Source of the DNA: Sulfolobaceae archaeon
Lineage (GTDB): Archaea > Thermoproteota > Thermoprotei_A > Sulfolobales > Sulfolobaceae
Direction: 5' to 3'
Assembly (NCBI GenBank): GCA_026627305.1
Contig: JAPNVD010000031.1
Location: 1 to 64,000 of the forward strand
Length of the DNA stretch: 64,000 nucleotides
The stretch's first letter is position 1, and each line of letters opens with the position of its first letter. Of the stretch, positions 26,075 through 34,635 are shown in pieces. Both the position numbers and the translations under genes were made by a program. The notes below the pieces were generated by a model. That model did not search any database. It saw only the letters and a program-made list of their open reading frames with translations, and was not told where the DNA came from.

Positions 26075-27118
26075 ATGAGAGCTATGAGATTAGTTGAAAT
26101 AGGTAAACCTCTAGTGTTACAGGACGTAGAGGTACCAAAACCTAAAGGACCTCAAGTGTTGGTAAAAGTGGAAGCTGCGGGTGTTTGCCATACTGATGTT
26201 CATATGAGACAAGGGAGGTTCGGCAATGTCAGGATAATCGAGGACGCTAAGTATAAATTACCTGTGACTTTAGGGCATGAGATAGCTGGTAGAGTAGAAG
26301 AAGTAGGGGAGGAAGTGGTAGGGTTTTCGAAAGGTGATAGAGTTGCAGTAAACCCTTGGGAGGGTGAAGGTAGTTGTTACTATTGCAAAATCGGTGAGGA
26401 ACACCTGTGTGATAACCCAATAAGGTTAGGTCTGAACAGGGATGGAGGATATGCGGAGTTTGTTTTAGTTCCTCACTACAAGTATCTTTATAAGTTAAAG
26501 AGGATCTCTGCTATCGATTCAGCGCCTTTAACATGTTCAGGAATAACCACATATAGGGCTATAAGGAGGGCATCCCTAGATCCGTCAAAAACTTTAGTTA
26601 TTGTTGGAGCGGGAGGAGGTTTAGGGACTATCGCAGTACAGATAGCTAAGGCAATTAGTGGAGCAACGGTTATTGGGGTAGATATTAGAGATGAGGCAGT
26701 TGAGGTGGCTAAAAGGGCAGGAGCTGACCATGTTATCAACGCTATGACCACAGATCCTATAAAGGAAATTCTAGATATAACTGAGGGAAGGGGAGCTGAC
26801 GCTGTACTTGACCTGAACTCCTCAGACAAGACGCTCTCAGTCTATCCTAAGGCTTTAGCAAAACAAGGTAAATACATACTAGTTGGGCTATATGGTGGTG
26901 ATCTCCACTTCCATGCCCCAATTATCGCTAGATATGAGATACAGTTCATGGGCTCAGCAGTTGGCAATCAGGCAGATTTTATTGGTGTTATGAAGTTAGC
27001 TGAGGCTGGCAAAGTAAAGCCAATAATATCAAAAGTGATGAAGTTGGAAGAGGCTAATGAGGCTTTAGATAGCCTAGAGAATATGAGGGTAACGGGGAGG
27101 CAAATCCTAACACCTTAA
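26075..27118 (+). CDS. adh: NAD-dependent zinc alcohol dehydrogenase
   Basis: At 347 residues it has the same length as the S. solfataricus medium-chain alcohol dehydrogenase and keeps all its zinc ligands: catalytic C38, H68, E69 and C154, and structural E98, C101, C104 and C112. The NAD site is [17 protein letters not shown], with D in VIGVDIRDE selecting NAD over NADP. The enzyme interconverts primary or secondary alcohols and aldehydes or ketones. A leaderless promoter (TTTTTTAAG) precedes it. It stands alone, next to genes of aldehyde, formate and acetate metabolism. Confidence 0.95.
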   Translation: MRAMRLVEIGKPLVLQDVEVPKPKGPQVLVKVEAAGVCHTDVHMRQGRFGNVRIIEDAKYKLPVTLGHEIAGRVEEVGEEVVGFSKGDRVAVNPWEGEGSCYYCKIGEEHLCDNPIRLGLNRDGGYAEFVLVPHYKYLYKLKRISAIDSAPLTCSGITTYRAIRRASLDPSKTLVIVGAGGGLGTIAVQIAKAISGATVIGVDIRDEAVEVAKRAGADHVINAMTTDPIKEILDITEGRGADAVLDLNSSDKTLSVYPKALAKQGKYILVGLYGGDLHFHAPIIARYEIQFMGSAVGNQADFIGVMKLAEAGKVKPIISKVMKLEEANEALDSLENMRVTGRQILTP

Positions 27119-27176
27119 GGTATTATTAATTGATCAAAATTGTAAAAAAGATTTATGGAAAGTAAAAAAGGATTTT

Positions 27177-27755
27177 TTAAAGCGGAAGATGATATCCTAA
27201 AGAGAAGTTCAGAGCTGCAGCGAAAGTTAAATACATTAACCACGTAGCGGTCACTAGATGCCATAAACCTTTAATTCTAGTCCATGTGTCTGATTGTAAT
27301 AGACTCGCTGGGATGTCTGAAATATATACTAGAGCTAGCAGTATAAACAGCACCATAACCGGAAAGTCTTTAGCTATGAAGAATACGGTAGCACCTATTA
27401 TCGAGATCCAGAGGAATGCGATAGCCATATATCCATCTACTCTAGTATCCCCTCCTACATATCTATTGAGACCTAGAGCGAACCAGTGAACGCCATATGC
27501 AGTGAAGGCGAGAGCTGCCATATATAACACAGGGCTTGATTGAAATGCTTTAAAGATAGTTAATCCTAACCATAAGATAATGCCAGTTAGGAATTGCAGG
27601 AATCCAGGCATCCATAATCCCCATTGCCCTAAGGCGTGGTTTAAGGCTTGGGACTTCTCACTAGGATATCTGAAGAACTCTACTCCTCCATAAACATAAT
27701 ATCCAACACCTAGACCGAAGAAACCAACAGCGATAGGCGGTAAGGGTGATACCAT
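27177..27755 (-). CDS. Acetate uptake transporter-like protein (AceTr/SatP family)
   Basis: The 192-residue protein has six membrane helices. It starts PLPPIAVGFFGLGVGYYVYGGVEFF and includes LTGIILWLGLTIFKAF and AFTAYGVHWFALGLNRY, the layout of the GPR1/FUN34/YaaH family, which takes up acetate and succinate. The usual NPAPLG entry motif is reduced here to SPLPPI. It faces the alcohol dehydrogenase gene (convergent) and could supply acetate to the synthetases at 53 and 61 kb, which is inference. Confidence 0.7.
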   Translation of the reverse strand: MVSPLPPIAVGFFGLGVGYYVYGGVEFFRYPSEKSQALNHALGQWGLWMPGFLQFLTGIILWLGLTIFKAFQSSPVLYMAALAFTAYGVHWFALGLNRYVGGDTRVDGYMAIAFLWISIIGATVFFIAKDFPVMVLFILLALVYISDIPASLLQSDTWTRIKGLWHLVTATWLMYLTFAAALNFSLGYHLPL

Positions 27756-27878
27756 ATAGTTTAGAAGAATATATAGGAAAAATAAAAAAGTAATCTATAA
27801 TAAACAATTTACGTTGCTTATTATAGTATATTAGTAATGCTTATTAATTACCTTTTTGAATTAAAACTTTGATTTGAA

Positions 27879-30800
27879 TTGGTCAGGATAATTATAGACG
27901 GTGCAGAAATAGAGGTTGAAGAGGGAAGACCCCTAATCAAAGTCCTCAGAGAGAAGGGGATTTACGTTCCCGCAGTCTGTTATAACGAGAGGTTGGGTCC
28001 AATAAAGACTTGTGACACATGCGTCGTTGAAGTCAACGGAAAGTTAGCTAGAGCCTGTTCAACCCTAACCAAGGACGGTATGGTGATTAGGATAAACGAA
28101 GAGAGAGTCTTGAAGGCAAGAGAGGAGGCTATGAATAAGCTATTAGAGAACCACTTGTTATATTGCACTATCTGCGATAATAACTACGACTGTGAGCTCC
28201 ACGAGGCTGTGGTGAAGACTGGGATAAGGGCTCAGAAGTTCAGACCAAAGGGTTATGAGGTAGATGACTCAAATCCATTTTACATTTATGACCCTGACCA
28301 GTGTATACTCTGTGGCAGGTGCGTTGAAGCATGTCAAGATGTCGTAGTAAACGAAGTGATAAGGATAGACTGGAACCTAAACCCACCAAGGGTTGTCTGG
28401 AGCAACGGGAAGAGGATTGATGAATCCTCATGTGTTTCATGCGGTACCTGTGTCACCGTATGTCCAGTTAACGCACTAATGGAGAAGACCCTTCTTGGAA
28501 AGGGAGGTCTATTTACAGGTATTCCGCTGGAGAAAAAGAAGAAGTTAGCTTACCAGCTCTTAGAGAAGGAGAAGGACTTCTCAGCCCTACTCAGACTAAG
28601 CGATATTGAGTCCTACCTTAGAAAAGCCCTAATAAAGAGGACTAAAACAGTTTGCCCATACTGTGGCGTTGGCTGTAGTTATGAGGTTTGGACTAGGGGT
28701 AGAGAAATACTGAAGATTGAGCCTAAGCCAGAGTCTCCAGCAAATGGGATAGCTACGTGTATTAAGGGAAAGTTTGGTTGGGGATTTGTGAACAGCCCTG
28801 ATAGGCTAAAGAAGCCTTCGATAAGGGATGAGAACGGGGAGTTCAGAGAAGTTAGTTGGGATGAGGCAATCTTGTTCATAGCTAAGAAGTTGAGAGAAAT
28901 AAGGGAGAAATATGGACCTGATTCTATTGGTGTAATAGCATCGTGCACTAGTACAAACGAAGAGGCTTACCTAGTGCAGAAGTTCGCTAGGCAAGTAATA
29001 GGCACAAACAATGTGGACAACTGTGCTAGATATTGCCAAGCGCCCGCTACAGTAGGCTTAATAAGGACTGTGGGTTATGGTGCTGACTCCGGTTCATTTA
29101 GGGACATCGAGTCCGCAGATCTAGTAATAATAATAGGTTCTAACACCTCAGAAGCCCACCCTGTCTTGGCGGGAAAGATAAAGAGGGAAAAGAAGTTAAG
29201 GGGTCAGAAGCTTATAGTCATAGACGCTAAGAAGACTGATATTGCCCAATGGGCTGACATCTTCGTATCTCCAAAAGTCGGTACTGATCTAGTTCTGTTG
29301 AAGGGGATTGAAAAATACATTCTAGATAACGGCTGGGAAGATAATGAGTTCATACAGAAGAGGACAAACAACTTTGAGGAGTTCAAGAAGAGCCTTGAAG
29401 GCTATGACTTAGAATACGTGGAGAAGGTCACAGGTGTTTCTAAAGAGGAAATAATCAAGATAGCCAAGATGATACACGAGTCTAAAAGGGTCGTTGCACT
29501 ATGGGGAATGGGGGTTACACAACACCAGAGCGGTAGTGAGACATCAACAGAGATATGTAACCTACTCTTACTCACAGGCAACTTTGGTAGACCAGGAACT
29601 GGAGGGTATCCTTTAAGAGGACATGCAAACGTTCAGGGTGTTAGTGACTTCGGTGCTCTACCCTCCTATTTGCCAGGATATTATCCTATGAGCAATAAGG
29701 AAGTGAGGAAGAAGTTCGAGAAAGCATGGAACTGTAAGATAAGCGATAAGCCAGGTTTAACCAGCACGGAGATGGTAGAGGAGGCGTTGAAGGGTAACTT
29801 AAAGGCTATGATAATATTTGGAGAAGATAAAGTCCACGCTGACGCTGATAGCGAAAAGGTTAAGGAGGCATTAAAGAAGCTAGAGCTATTGGTAGTAGTA
29901 GAACTCTTCATGACTGATACTGCGAAGTTAGCCCATGTTGTACTGCCCACTGCTGCCTCAATAGAGAAAGAGGGAACTTACGTTAACACCGAGAGGAGGA
30001 TCCAGAGGCTTTATAAGGCTTTTGACCCTCCTGGAGAGGCTAAGAGTGACTTCGAGATAATACAGATGCTAGCCAGGGCTATGGGCTATAACTGGTACTA
30101 CACCTCCCCTGAGGACGTGATTAAGGAGGTTAGGGAGTTAGTACCTGAGTTTGAGGGCTTAGACTATTCCCTACTTGAAGGGTTTAACAGCGTTCAATGG
30201 CCTGTCCTCAAGGGAGGAAAGGGTACAGAAACGCTTTACCTCGATAGGTTTAACAAACCCGATGGGAGAGCCGTCTTCTGGCCAACTAAGTTTATTCCCC
30301 CAGTGGATACGAACGAACAATATGACGTAATACTAATAAATGGTAGGATGCTAGAGCACTTCCACTGGACAAACATGACTGCAAAGACTCAGGGAATAGT
30401 CTATAAGTTACCTAAAGCCTACGTTGAGGTTTCAAAAGATGTTGCTGAGAAGTATGGCTTGAAGACAGGAGATAAAGTGATGGTCTACTCTAGAAACGGT
30501 GAGAGGATAAAGGCGGATGTGATGGTTTCAGAAAGGCTAAGCGGAATGAGGGCTTTCCTAGCTATACATGACAACAAGGAGACAACAGTTAACACCCTTA
30601 CTGTACAGCTCTTAGATCCTACTAGCAAAACCCCTGACTATAAGGAGCTCCCAGTTAGGTTTGAGAAGATAGAGTCTTGCGTGACATGCGAACCACCATT
30701 GCCTAGATGGAATCCTAGGAACGCTGAGAGGACTCCGCAGATAGGTGTAAAGGCTGAAGAGAGGTGGAGGAAGTTAGGGACGGTGGTAGAGGTTGATTAA
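27879..30800 (+). CDS. fdhF: FdhF-like molybdopterin oxidoreductase with NuoG-type N-terminus
   Basis: The 973-residue protein starts with a 2Fe-2S ferredoxin domain (C34, C45, C48, C60), then a His-Cys cluster (H92, C96, C99, C105), two 4Fe-4S sets (CILCGRCVEAC and CVSCGTCVTVC) and a third (CPYCGVGC, residue about 258) that opens the molybdopterin domain. The Mo ligand is C386 in CARYCQAPA. Formate dehydrogenases have CH at the last two positions; here the His is Q387. The bis-molybdopterin C-terminal domain begins near 810. It overlaps fdhD by 8 bases, which supports a formate dehydrogenase role. TTG is the likely start. Confidence 0.85.
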   Translation: MVRIIIDGAEIEVEEGRPLIKVLREKGIYVPAVCYNERLGPIKTCDTCVVEVNGKLARACSTLTKDGMVIRINEERVLKAREEAMNKLLENHLLYCTICDNNYDCELHEAVVKTGIRAQKFRPKGYEVDDSNPFYIYDPDQCILCGRCVEACQDVVVNEVIRIDWNLNPPRVVWSNGKRIDESSCVSCGTCVTVCPVNALMEKTLLGKGGLFTGIPLEKKKKLAYQLLEKEKDFSALLRLSDIESYLRKALIKRTKTVCPYCGVGCSYEVWTRGREILKIEPKPESPANGIATCIKGKFGWGFVNSPDRLKKPSIRDENGEFREVSWDEAILFIAKKLREIREKYGPDSIGVIASCTSTNEEAYLVQKFARQVIGTNNVDNCARYCQAPATVGLIRTVGYGADSGSFRDIESADLVIIIGSNTSEAHPVLAGKIKREKKLRGQKLIVIDAKKTDIAQWADIFVSPKVGTDLVLLKGIEKYILDNGWEDNEFIQKRTNNFEEFKKSLEGYDLEYVEKVTGVSKEEIIKIAKMIHESKRVVALWGMGVTQHQSGSETSTEICNLLLLTGNFGRPGTGGYPLRGHANVQGVSDFGALPSYLPGYYPMSNKEVRKKFEKAWNCKISDKPGLTSTEMVEEALKGNLKAMIIFGEDKVHADADSEKVKEALKKLELLVVVELFMTDTAKLAHVVLPTAASIEKEGTYVNTERRIQRLYKAFDPPGEAKSDFEIIQMLARAMGYNWYYTSPEDVIKEVRELVPEFEGLDYSLLEGFNSVQWPVLKGGKGTETLYLDRFNKPDGRAVFWPTKFIPPVDTNEQYDVILINGRMLEHFHWTNMTAKTQGIVYKLPKAYVEVSKDVAEKYGLKTGDKVMVYSRNGERIKADVMVSERLSGMRAFLAIHDNKETTVNTLTVQLLDPTSKTPDYKELPVRFEKIESCVTCEPPLPRWNPRNAERTPQIGVKAEERWRKLGTVVEVD

Positions 30801-31575
30801 AAGGGTTAAGGTTTACAGGTTTGCGGAGAACAAGATAAAAGAAGATGAGGACTTCGTTGCAGATGAGGATCCTTTAAACGTTGTAATATGTAGTTACGAA
30901 TGTAACGAAATAGTTATTATGAGGACTCCTGGGAACGATAGGGAGCTAATAGCTGGTTTTCTCTATACTGAGGGTTTGATTAAGGGTGTGGATGATATTC
31001 TAGAGATTAGGGAACTGGGGGAGTCCTCCTACTATGTTAGAGTTAATGGGAGGGAAAAGGAAGACGAGGGGTATAGTAGTAACTCCTCCTCTAGGTTAAT
31101 CAACTCGAGCTGTGGGTTTTGCGGTAAAAACTACTTAAGTAAAGACGTTTTTAAAGTAAACAATTGGGAGAAAGTTAAAGTAAATACAATCCTTGAGTTG
31201 CCTAAAAAGCTTTTTGAAAGTCAAAAAGTTTTTAAAATAACTGGAGGTGTTCATGGTGCTTCTCTCTTTGACATGTCTGGAGAGCACATATATTCAGCTG
31301 AAGATGTTGGAAGGCATAACGCTGTAGATAAGGTAATTGGTCACCTTGTCCTTAACAGGATGATCCCAACAAATGGTATTTTACAGGTTAGCGGTAGGCT
31401 AGGATTTGAAATAGTCTATAAGGCTTCAACAGTTGGAATACCTATCATAATAGGTATATCCGCGCCATCATCTTTAGCTATAGAATACGCTAAGGTCTCT
31501 GGGATAACCCTTATAGGTTTCGCTAGAGAGTCTAGGATAAACATCTATACTCATCCTGAAAGAATAGAGCTATAA
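30793..31575 (+). CDS. fdhD: FdhD sulfurtransferase for formate dehydrogenase
   Basis: The 260-residue protein has the FdhD hallmarks: SCGFCG (the sulfur-carrying C-x-x-C near residue 108), GGVHGASLF, and AEDVGRHNAVDKVIG. FdhD passes sulfur from a cysteine desulfurase to the molybdenum cofactor of formate dehydrogenase. It starts at a TTG inside the end of fdhF (8-base overlap) and so is translationally coupled. This tight pairing is the strongest evidence that the large protein upstream is a formate-dehydrogenase-type enzyme. Confidence 0.9.
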   Translation: MIKRVKVYRFAENKIKEDEDFVADEDPLNVVICSYECNEIVIMRTPGNDRELIAGFLYTEGLIKGVDDILEIRELGESSYYVRVNGREKEDEGYSSNSSSRLINSSCGFCGKNYLSKDVFKVNNWEKVKVNTILELPKKLFESQKVFKITGGVHGASLFDMSGEHIYSAEDVGRHNAVDKVIGHLVLNRMIPTNGILQVSGRLGFEIVYKASTVGIPIIIGISAPSSLAIEYAKVSGITLIGFARESRINIYTHPERIEL

Positions 31576-31672
31576 CCAATTTTTGAAAGCAGGCAAATGA
31601 AAAGAGAGGAAGGAAAAAATTAATTAACTTTACTTAGCTACTTTATTGGTTTATTGGCCTTATTCATGTACC

Positions 31673-32152
31673 TTAGCTGTTTTCTGCTGGATGTATCTCT
31701 AGCAGTGGTTGTTGTGAGACGCTTAGCTGTCCTTCAGGATTTGGCGATACTTGGAAAGTTATGTTTATAGTAACGTTGTATTTACCCTGTGATAGCACTA
31801 CATGAGCTGAGTCTTTTTCGGGTGTTAAGGTTACCGAATTATTACCTATATTTACTTTCACTATGAATACACTGAACGCGTTCTGTAATGAATCTGAGTG
31901 TTCTAGGTCTATAGTATAGGTTCCGTTAGTTGGTATTGATATAAATGCGTATGCTGTTACGCTACCGTTTTGTCCTGCAGTGAGGTTTCCTAGATTTATG
32001 TATGCTGGTATGATTTGAGCCTGTTGAGGGCTTTGCGGTGGTGTTATGTTATACGATATATACGCTAATGGTCCGTAGCCGCTGACACCAGCTGTCACCA
32101 GTCCTACCAGGAATGCTGCCGTCGCTATTAGGGCTACTAGTTGTGCCTTCAT
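31673..32152 (-). CDS. Secreted beta-sandwich protein of a membrane-regulator locus (paralogue A)
   Basis: The 159 residues begin with a signal peptide (VALIATAAFLVGLVTAGVSG). The mature part starts YGPLAYISYNITP, then beta strands NGTYTIDLEHSDS and VVLSQGKYNVTINITFQV. The protein at 34137 has the same layout (GVFGYLSYNISP, SGVYKIELEG, VYLHKGVYIVSIKI), so the two are paralogues. Several N-x-T/S sites suggest glycosylation. Function unknown. The promoter has a minus-strand TATA (CTTTTAAG, 32177-32184) and the GTTCCGGAAC palindrome just upstream. Confidence 0.75.
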   Translation of the reverse strand: MKAQLVALIATAAFLVGLVTAGVSGYGPLAYISYNITPPQSPQQAQIIPAYINLGNLTAGQNGSVTAYAFISIPTNGTYTIDLEHSDSLQNAFSVFIVKVNIGNNSVTLTPEKDSAHVVLSQGKYNVTINITFQVSPNPEGQLSVSQQPLLEIHPAENS

Positions 32153-32176
32153 TGATCAACACTACTCGTTTCTTCC

Positions 32177-32199
32177 TTAAAAGGGTCTCGTTCCGGAAC
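32177..32199 (-). promoter_or_regulatory. TATA box plus GTTCCGGAAC operator for the gene at 31673
   Basis: The perfect 10-base palindrome GTTCCGGAAC (32190-32199) lies six bases upstream of the minus-strand TATA box (32177-32184). The TATA box is about 28 bases before the ATG at 32152. The palindrome recurs at 32964-32973 at the same distance from another TATA box. Confidence 0.6.
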
Positions 32200-32238
32200 A
32201 GTGGTGGTAAGAGAGGAACTGAATAAAATTGACTTAAA

Positions 32239-32928
32239 TCAAATTAATTTAATAATATTTATAAAACTGACCTCACTAGTCAAAAATTTAATCACAAAGA
32301 GGAGGACAGGAACAATTAAATTATCATTACCTTGATCGCCTTCAGTAGAAGGTGAGATTAACTGGAAGTATAATCCTATATCATTCAGTATCTGTTCGTA
32401 TGTTAAGTTCTCATAGCTCTCCCCTGTAATAAACAGAGTTACTTTTACCTTCTTGTCGCTTATATTGATGTAAGAATAAGTATGGTTAAGGCTAAGAGAG
32501 ACGACCTTTCCATCTTCGAAATAGAGGATTACATATAATTGCGTGAAGTTAACTTTAGGATTTATTCCTACGATATATTCCCCTTTATATTTAAGGCTTA
32601 GATTAAGCTTAGCCATAAATGAGAACTTGTAGATCGTTTGGTTAGCTGTTGTAGTTGTTGCCGTACTGGTTTGAGAAGCTGTACTGGTTTGTGTTGTTTG
32701 TGAATAACTGGTTGTAGTCTGTTGATTTGTGGTCACAGTTGTGGTGACTGTAACAGTTTGGCTAGTACCACTGCTACTTGTTACTATTTGTACATTAGAT
32801 ACGTTTAAGGGAACTTGACTTGATGGTATAGAAGGTCTATGCAACGCATAATAAAGCTCTATCCCTAGCACTACGTTCACTATTAAGGTTACTACAAGTA
32901 AACCCGCAAGTAAACCCTGTCTTTCCAC
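32239..32928 (-). CDS. Thr/Ser-rich surface protein of the membrane-regulator locus
   Basis: From a GTG start the 229 residues comprise an N-terminal membrane anchor (LLAGLLVVTLIVNVVLGIELYYAL), a long Ser/Thr/Gln-rich linker (residues about 50-98) likely to be glycosylated, a beta-rich domain (100-200), and a hydrophobic C-terminus (LIVPVLLFVIKFLTS). It may be displayed on the cell surface. No family recognised. A TATA box (32952-32959) and the shared palindrome lie just upstream. Confidence 0.65.
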   Translation of the reverse strand: MERQGLLAGLLVVTLIVNVVLGIELYYALHRPSIPSSQVPLNVSNVQIVTSSSGTSQTVTVTTTVTTNQQTTTSYSQTTQTSTASQTSTATTTTANQTIYKFSFMAKLNLSLKYKGEYIVGINPKVNFTQLYVILYFEDGKVVSLSLNHTYSYINISDKKVKVTLFITGESYENLTYEQILNDIGLYFQLISPSTEGDQGNDNLIVPVLLFVIKFLTSEVSFINIIKLI

Positions 32929-32951
32929 AATATATCTGTTGTGCTGTATTC

Positions 32952-33000
32952 CTTATAAACATTGTTCCGGAACAGGTGCGGAACAGGAGAAAATTTAAGA
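32952..33000. promoter_or_regulatory. Divergent promoter with the GTTCCGGAAC operator and a repeated half-site
   Basis: On the minus strand TTTATAAG (32952-32959) is the TATA box for the gene at 32928. The palindrome GTTCCGGAAC (32964-32973) lies five bases upstream of it. A second half-site GGAACAGG (32980-32987) repeats GGAACAGG (32969-32976) at an 11-base step, one helical turn. On the plus strand AAATTTAAG (about 32991-32999) can serve the regulator gene at 33036. One site can thus serve both genes, including autoregulation. Confidence 0.6.
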
Positions 33001-33035
33001 TAAGTTAATAAGATAGTTAGAGGATTTAATTGTAG

Positions 33036-33866
33036 ATGAAACGTCTTTTCATTGTAATTCCTCTGTTAATGATTATCCCTTTTATCTCCACTGTAGCCTT
33101 CAGTAGTTCAGGATTCGTCAACGTTTATTATAATGGTACAGTAAACGCAGTGCTCTATAATAACGTTTCACAGTTCATATTAATAGGATATAATGTCACT
33201 GGTCTAAAAGTAATAGGTGCTGAATATTATTTGGCAAATAACACCTTGTATTTAAAAAACTACACGTCGAGTTATGCGGTAATACAATACGATGCAACGT
33301 TATCTAGGGGAGTCATTCAAGTAGATGAAAAGGAGAACTTCACTATAATGATTTACCTACCGACTACTGTAACCATTTCTTATATATATCCACAACCTTT
33401 AAGTATTGGAGTTACAAAAAACGGCCTTTATAATATATCCCTTTACTCAGACAGAGTAATACTGCTCTATACAACACAAAGTATACCCGTTCAGAGAGGA
33501 GGAGGGGGAGAATCAAATATAGAAATCTATCTACTCCTAGGATTAGTTGTAGTTGATGTTGTATTGGCTTACCTTATAGTTCAAACTCTTAGGAGAGGTA
33601 GAAGGGAAGAAAGGATTGCTGAGGTTCAAGAGGATAAAATCGATATGATCTCATCGGAGACACTAGATGAGAGGGATACACTAGTTCTAGAGGCAATTAA
33701 GATGGGTACAGATACGCTAGCTGAGATAATAAGGTTAACTGGACTGCCTAAGTCCACAGCCTATAGGAGGTTAAAGAGGTTAGTAAAACTAGGTTATATA
33801 GAGGAAGTGAGGGAAAAAGGAAAGGTTAGGTATGTCTTAAAGAAAAAAGATAGCGATAGCTCTTGA
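33036..33866 (+). CDS. Membrane-spanning one-component regulator (outside sensor, inside winged helix)
   Basis: The 276 residues read: signal peptide 1-22, a beta-rich outside domain 23-160 with many N-x-T/S sites, a membrane helix about 163-185, a basic linker RRGRREER, and a winged helix 212-268 (VLEAIKMGTDTLAEIIRLTG, then PKSTAYRRLKRLVKLGY). This layout puts the DNA-binding part inside and the sensor outside, so an external signal can reach DNA directly. The flanking genes share a palindromic site in their promoters and encode surface proteins, making them likely targets. The signal is unknown. Confidence 0.8.
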   Translation: MKRLFIVIPLLMIIPFISTVAFSSSGFVNVYYNGTVNAVLYNNVSQFILIGYNVTGLKVIGAEYYLANNTLYLKNYTSSYAVIQYDATLSRGVIQVDEKENFTIMIYLPTTVTISYIYPQPLSIGVTKNGLYNISLYSDRVILLYTTQSIPVQRGGGGESNIEIYLLLGLVVVDVVLAYLIVQTLRRGRREERIAEVQEDKIDMISSETLDERDTLVLEAIKMGTDTLAEIIRLTGLPKSTAYRRLKRLVKLGYIEEVREKGKVRYVLKKKDSDSS

Positions 33867-33868
33867 TA

Positions 33869-34015
33869 TCACCATATATTGAAGCCAGTTGTCGCTATTA
33901 TTGTTATGTCGATTAGGGCGTAGATGGCTATCAGCAGTATCATTGCTAGTGTTATCGTCTTAGTATCTATTGTTTCCTTTTCTTCGGTCTTTTCTTCTTC
34001 AGCCCACCAAGACAT
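33869..34015 (-). CDS. 48-residue single-helix membrane protein
   Basis: An ATG at 34015 opens 48 codons: a charged N-terminus (MSWWAEEEKTEEKE), then a membrane helix (TITLAMILLIAIYALIDITIIA) and a short tail ending NIW. A minus-strand TATA-like CTTAAAAAGG (34043-34052) lies 28 bases upstream, the usual leaderless distance. Small one-helix proteins of this kind often serve as accessory subunits of membrane complexes. It lies 1.3 kb from soxM, but any link to the oxidase is inference. Confidence 0.6.
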   Translation of the reverse strand: MSWWAEEEKTEEKETIDTKTITLAMILLIAIYALIDITIIATTGFNIW

Positions 34016-34042
34016 GGCTATAATTAATTATGCTGTTCTACA

Positions 34043-34101
34043 CCTTTTTAAGAACCCGTTTCATTCCGTTTCAGAACCATGTGAAACAAGTATCTTATAA
34101 G
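34043..34101. promoter_or_regulatory. Divergent promoter region with a variant operator GTTTCAGAAC
   Basis: GTTTCAGAAC (34068-34077) matches GTTCCGGAAC at 8 of 10 positions and is nearly palindromic. GTTTCA is repeated 10 bases earlier (34058-34063), and TGAAAC (34082-34087) forms the inverted partner. TATA boxes flank the sites: CTTAAAAAGG on the minus strand (34043-34052) for the 48-residue protein and CTTATAAG (34094-34101) on the plus strand for the gene at 34137. Confidence 0.5.
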
Positions 34102-34136
34102 GATGAAATAGGGAGTAGATAATTAGGGAGAGAAAA

Positions 34137-34547
34137 ATGAGGGGTAAAGCTTTAGGATTAATAACTGTTGTAACCATAGTTCTCTTAACCACTGGTATAG
34201 TGATAGGTGAGGAGATAAATAATGGTGTATTTGGGTATCTCAGCTACAACATTTCTCCTACTAACACTTCTTCTACTAATCAATATATAGTCACAATAGG
34301 TTCAAGCGGTGTATATAAGATTGAACTCGAGGGTATTGGTGATAACATCATTGCAGTAGTCCACATCGCTAACTACACATTAGTCTTCAATAAGGAGCAT
34401 GAAGAGTACAAGGTATACTTACATAAGGGAGTCTACATAGTGTCTATAAAGATTTTAAACGTGTTTAAAGGTCATCACCACGATGATGGCAATAACCTCA
34501 AGCTACATTTAAAAAAGGTAGGACAAGAGATGGAGGAAGATGATTAA
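34137..34547 (+). CDS. Secreted beta-sandwich protein of a membrane-regulator locus (paralogue B)
   Basis: The 136 residues have a signal peptide (ALGLITVVTIVLLTTGIVIG) followed by FGYLSYNISPTNTS and strands SGVYKIELEGIGD and YLHKGVYIVSIKI. It shares its order of motifs with the protein at 31673-32152 on the other side of the regulator. The C-terminus has a HHHDD patch (GHHHDDGNN) and an acidic tail EMEEDD that could bind metal. Function unknown. Confidence 0.7.
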   Translation: MRGKALGLITVVTIVLLTTGIVIGEEINNGVFGYLSYNISPTNTSSTNQYIVTIGSSGVYKIELEGIGDNIIAVVHIANYTLVFNKEHEEYKVYLHKGVYIVSIKILNVFKGHHHDDGNNLKLHLKKVGQEMEEDD

Positions 34548-34635
34548 TAATAATAATAAAAAAGAAGAAATCTCTCTAAAATAACGATAATATTGTTAAT
34601 AAGCCCAAATAGACCATTTATGTGCCCTATAAGGA

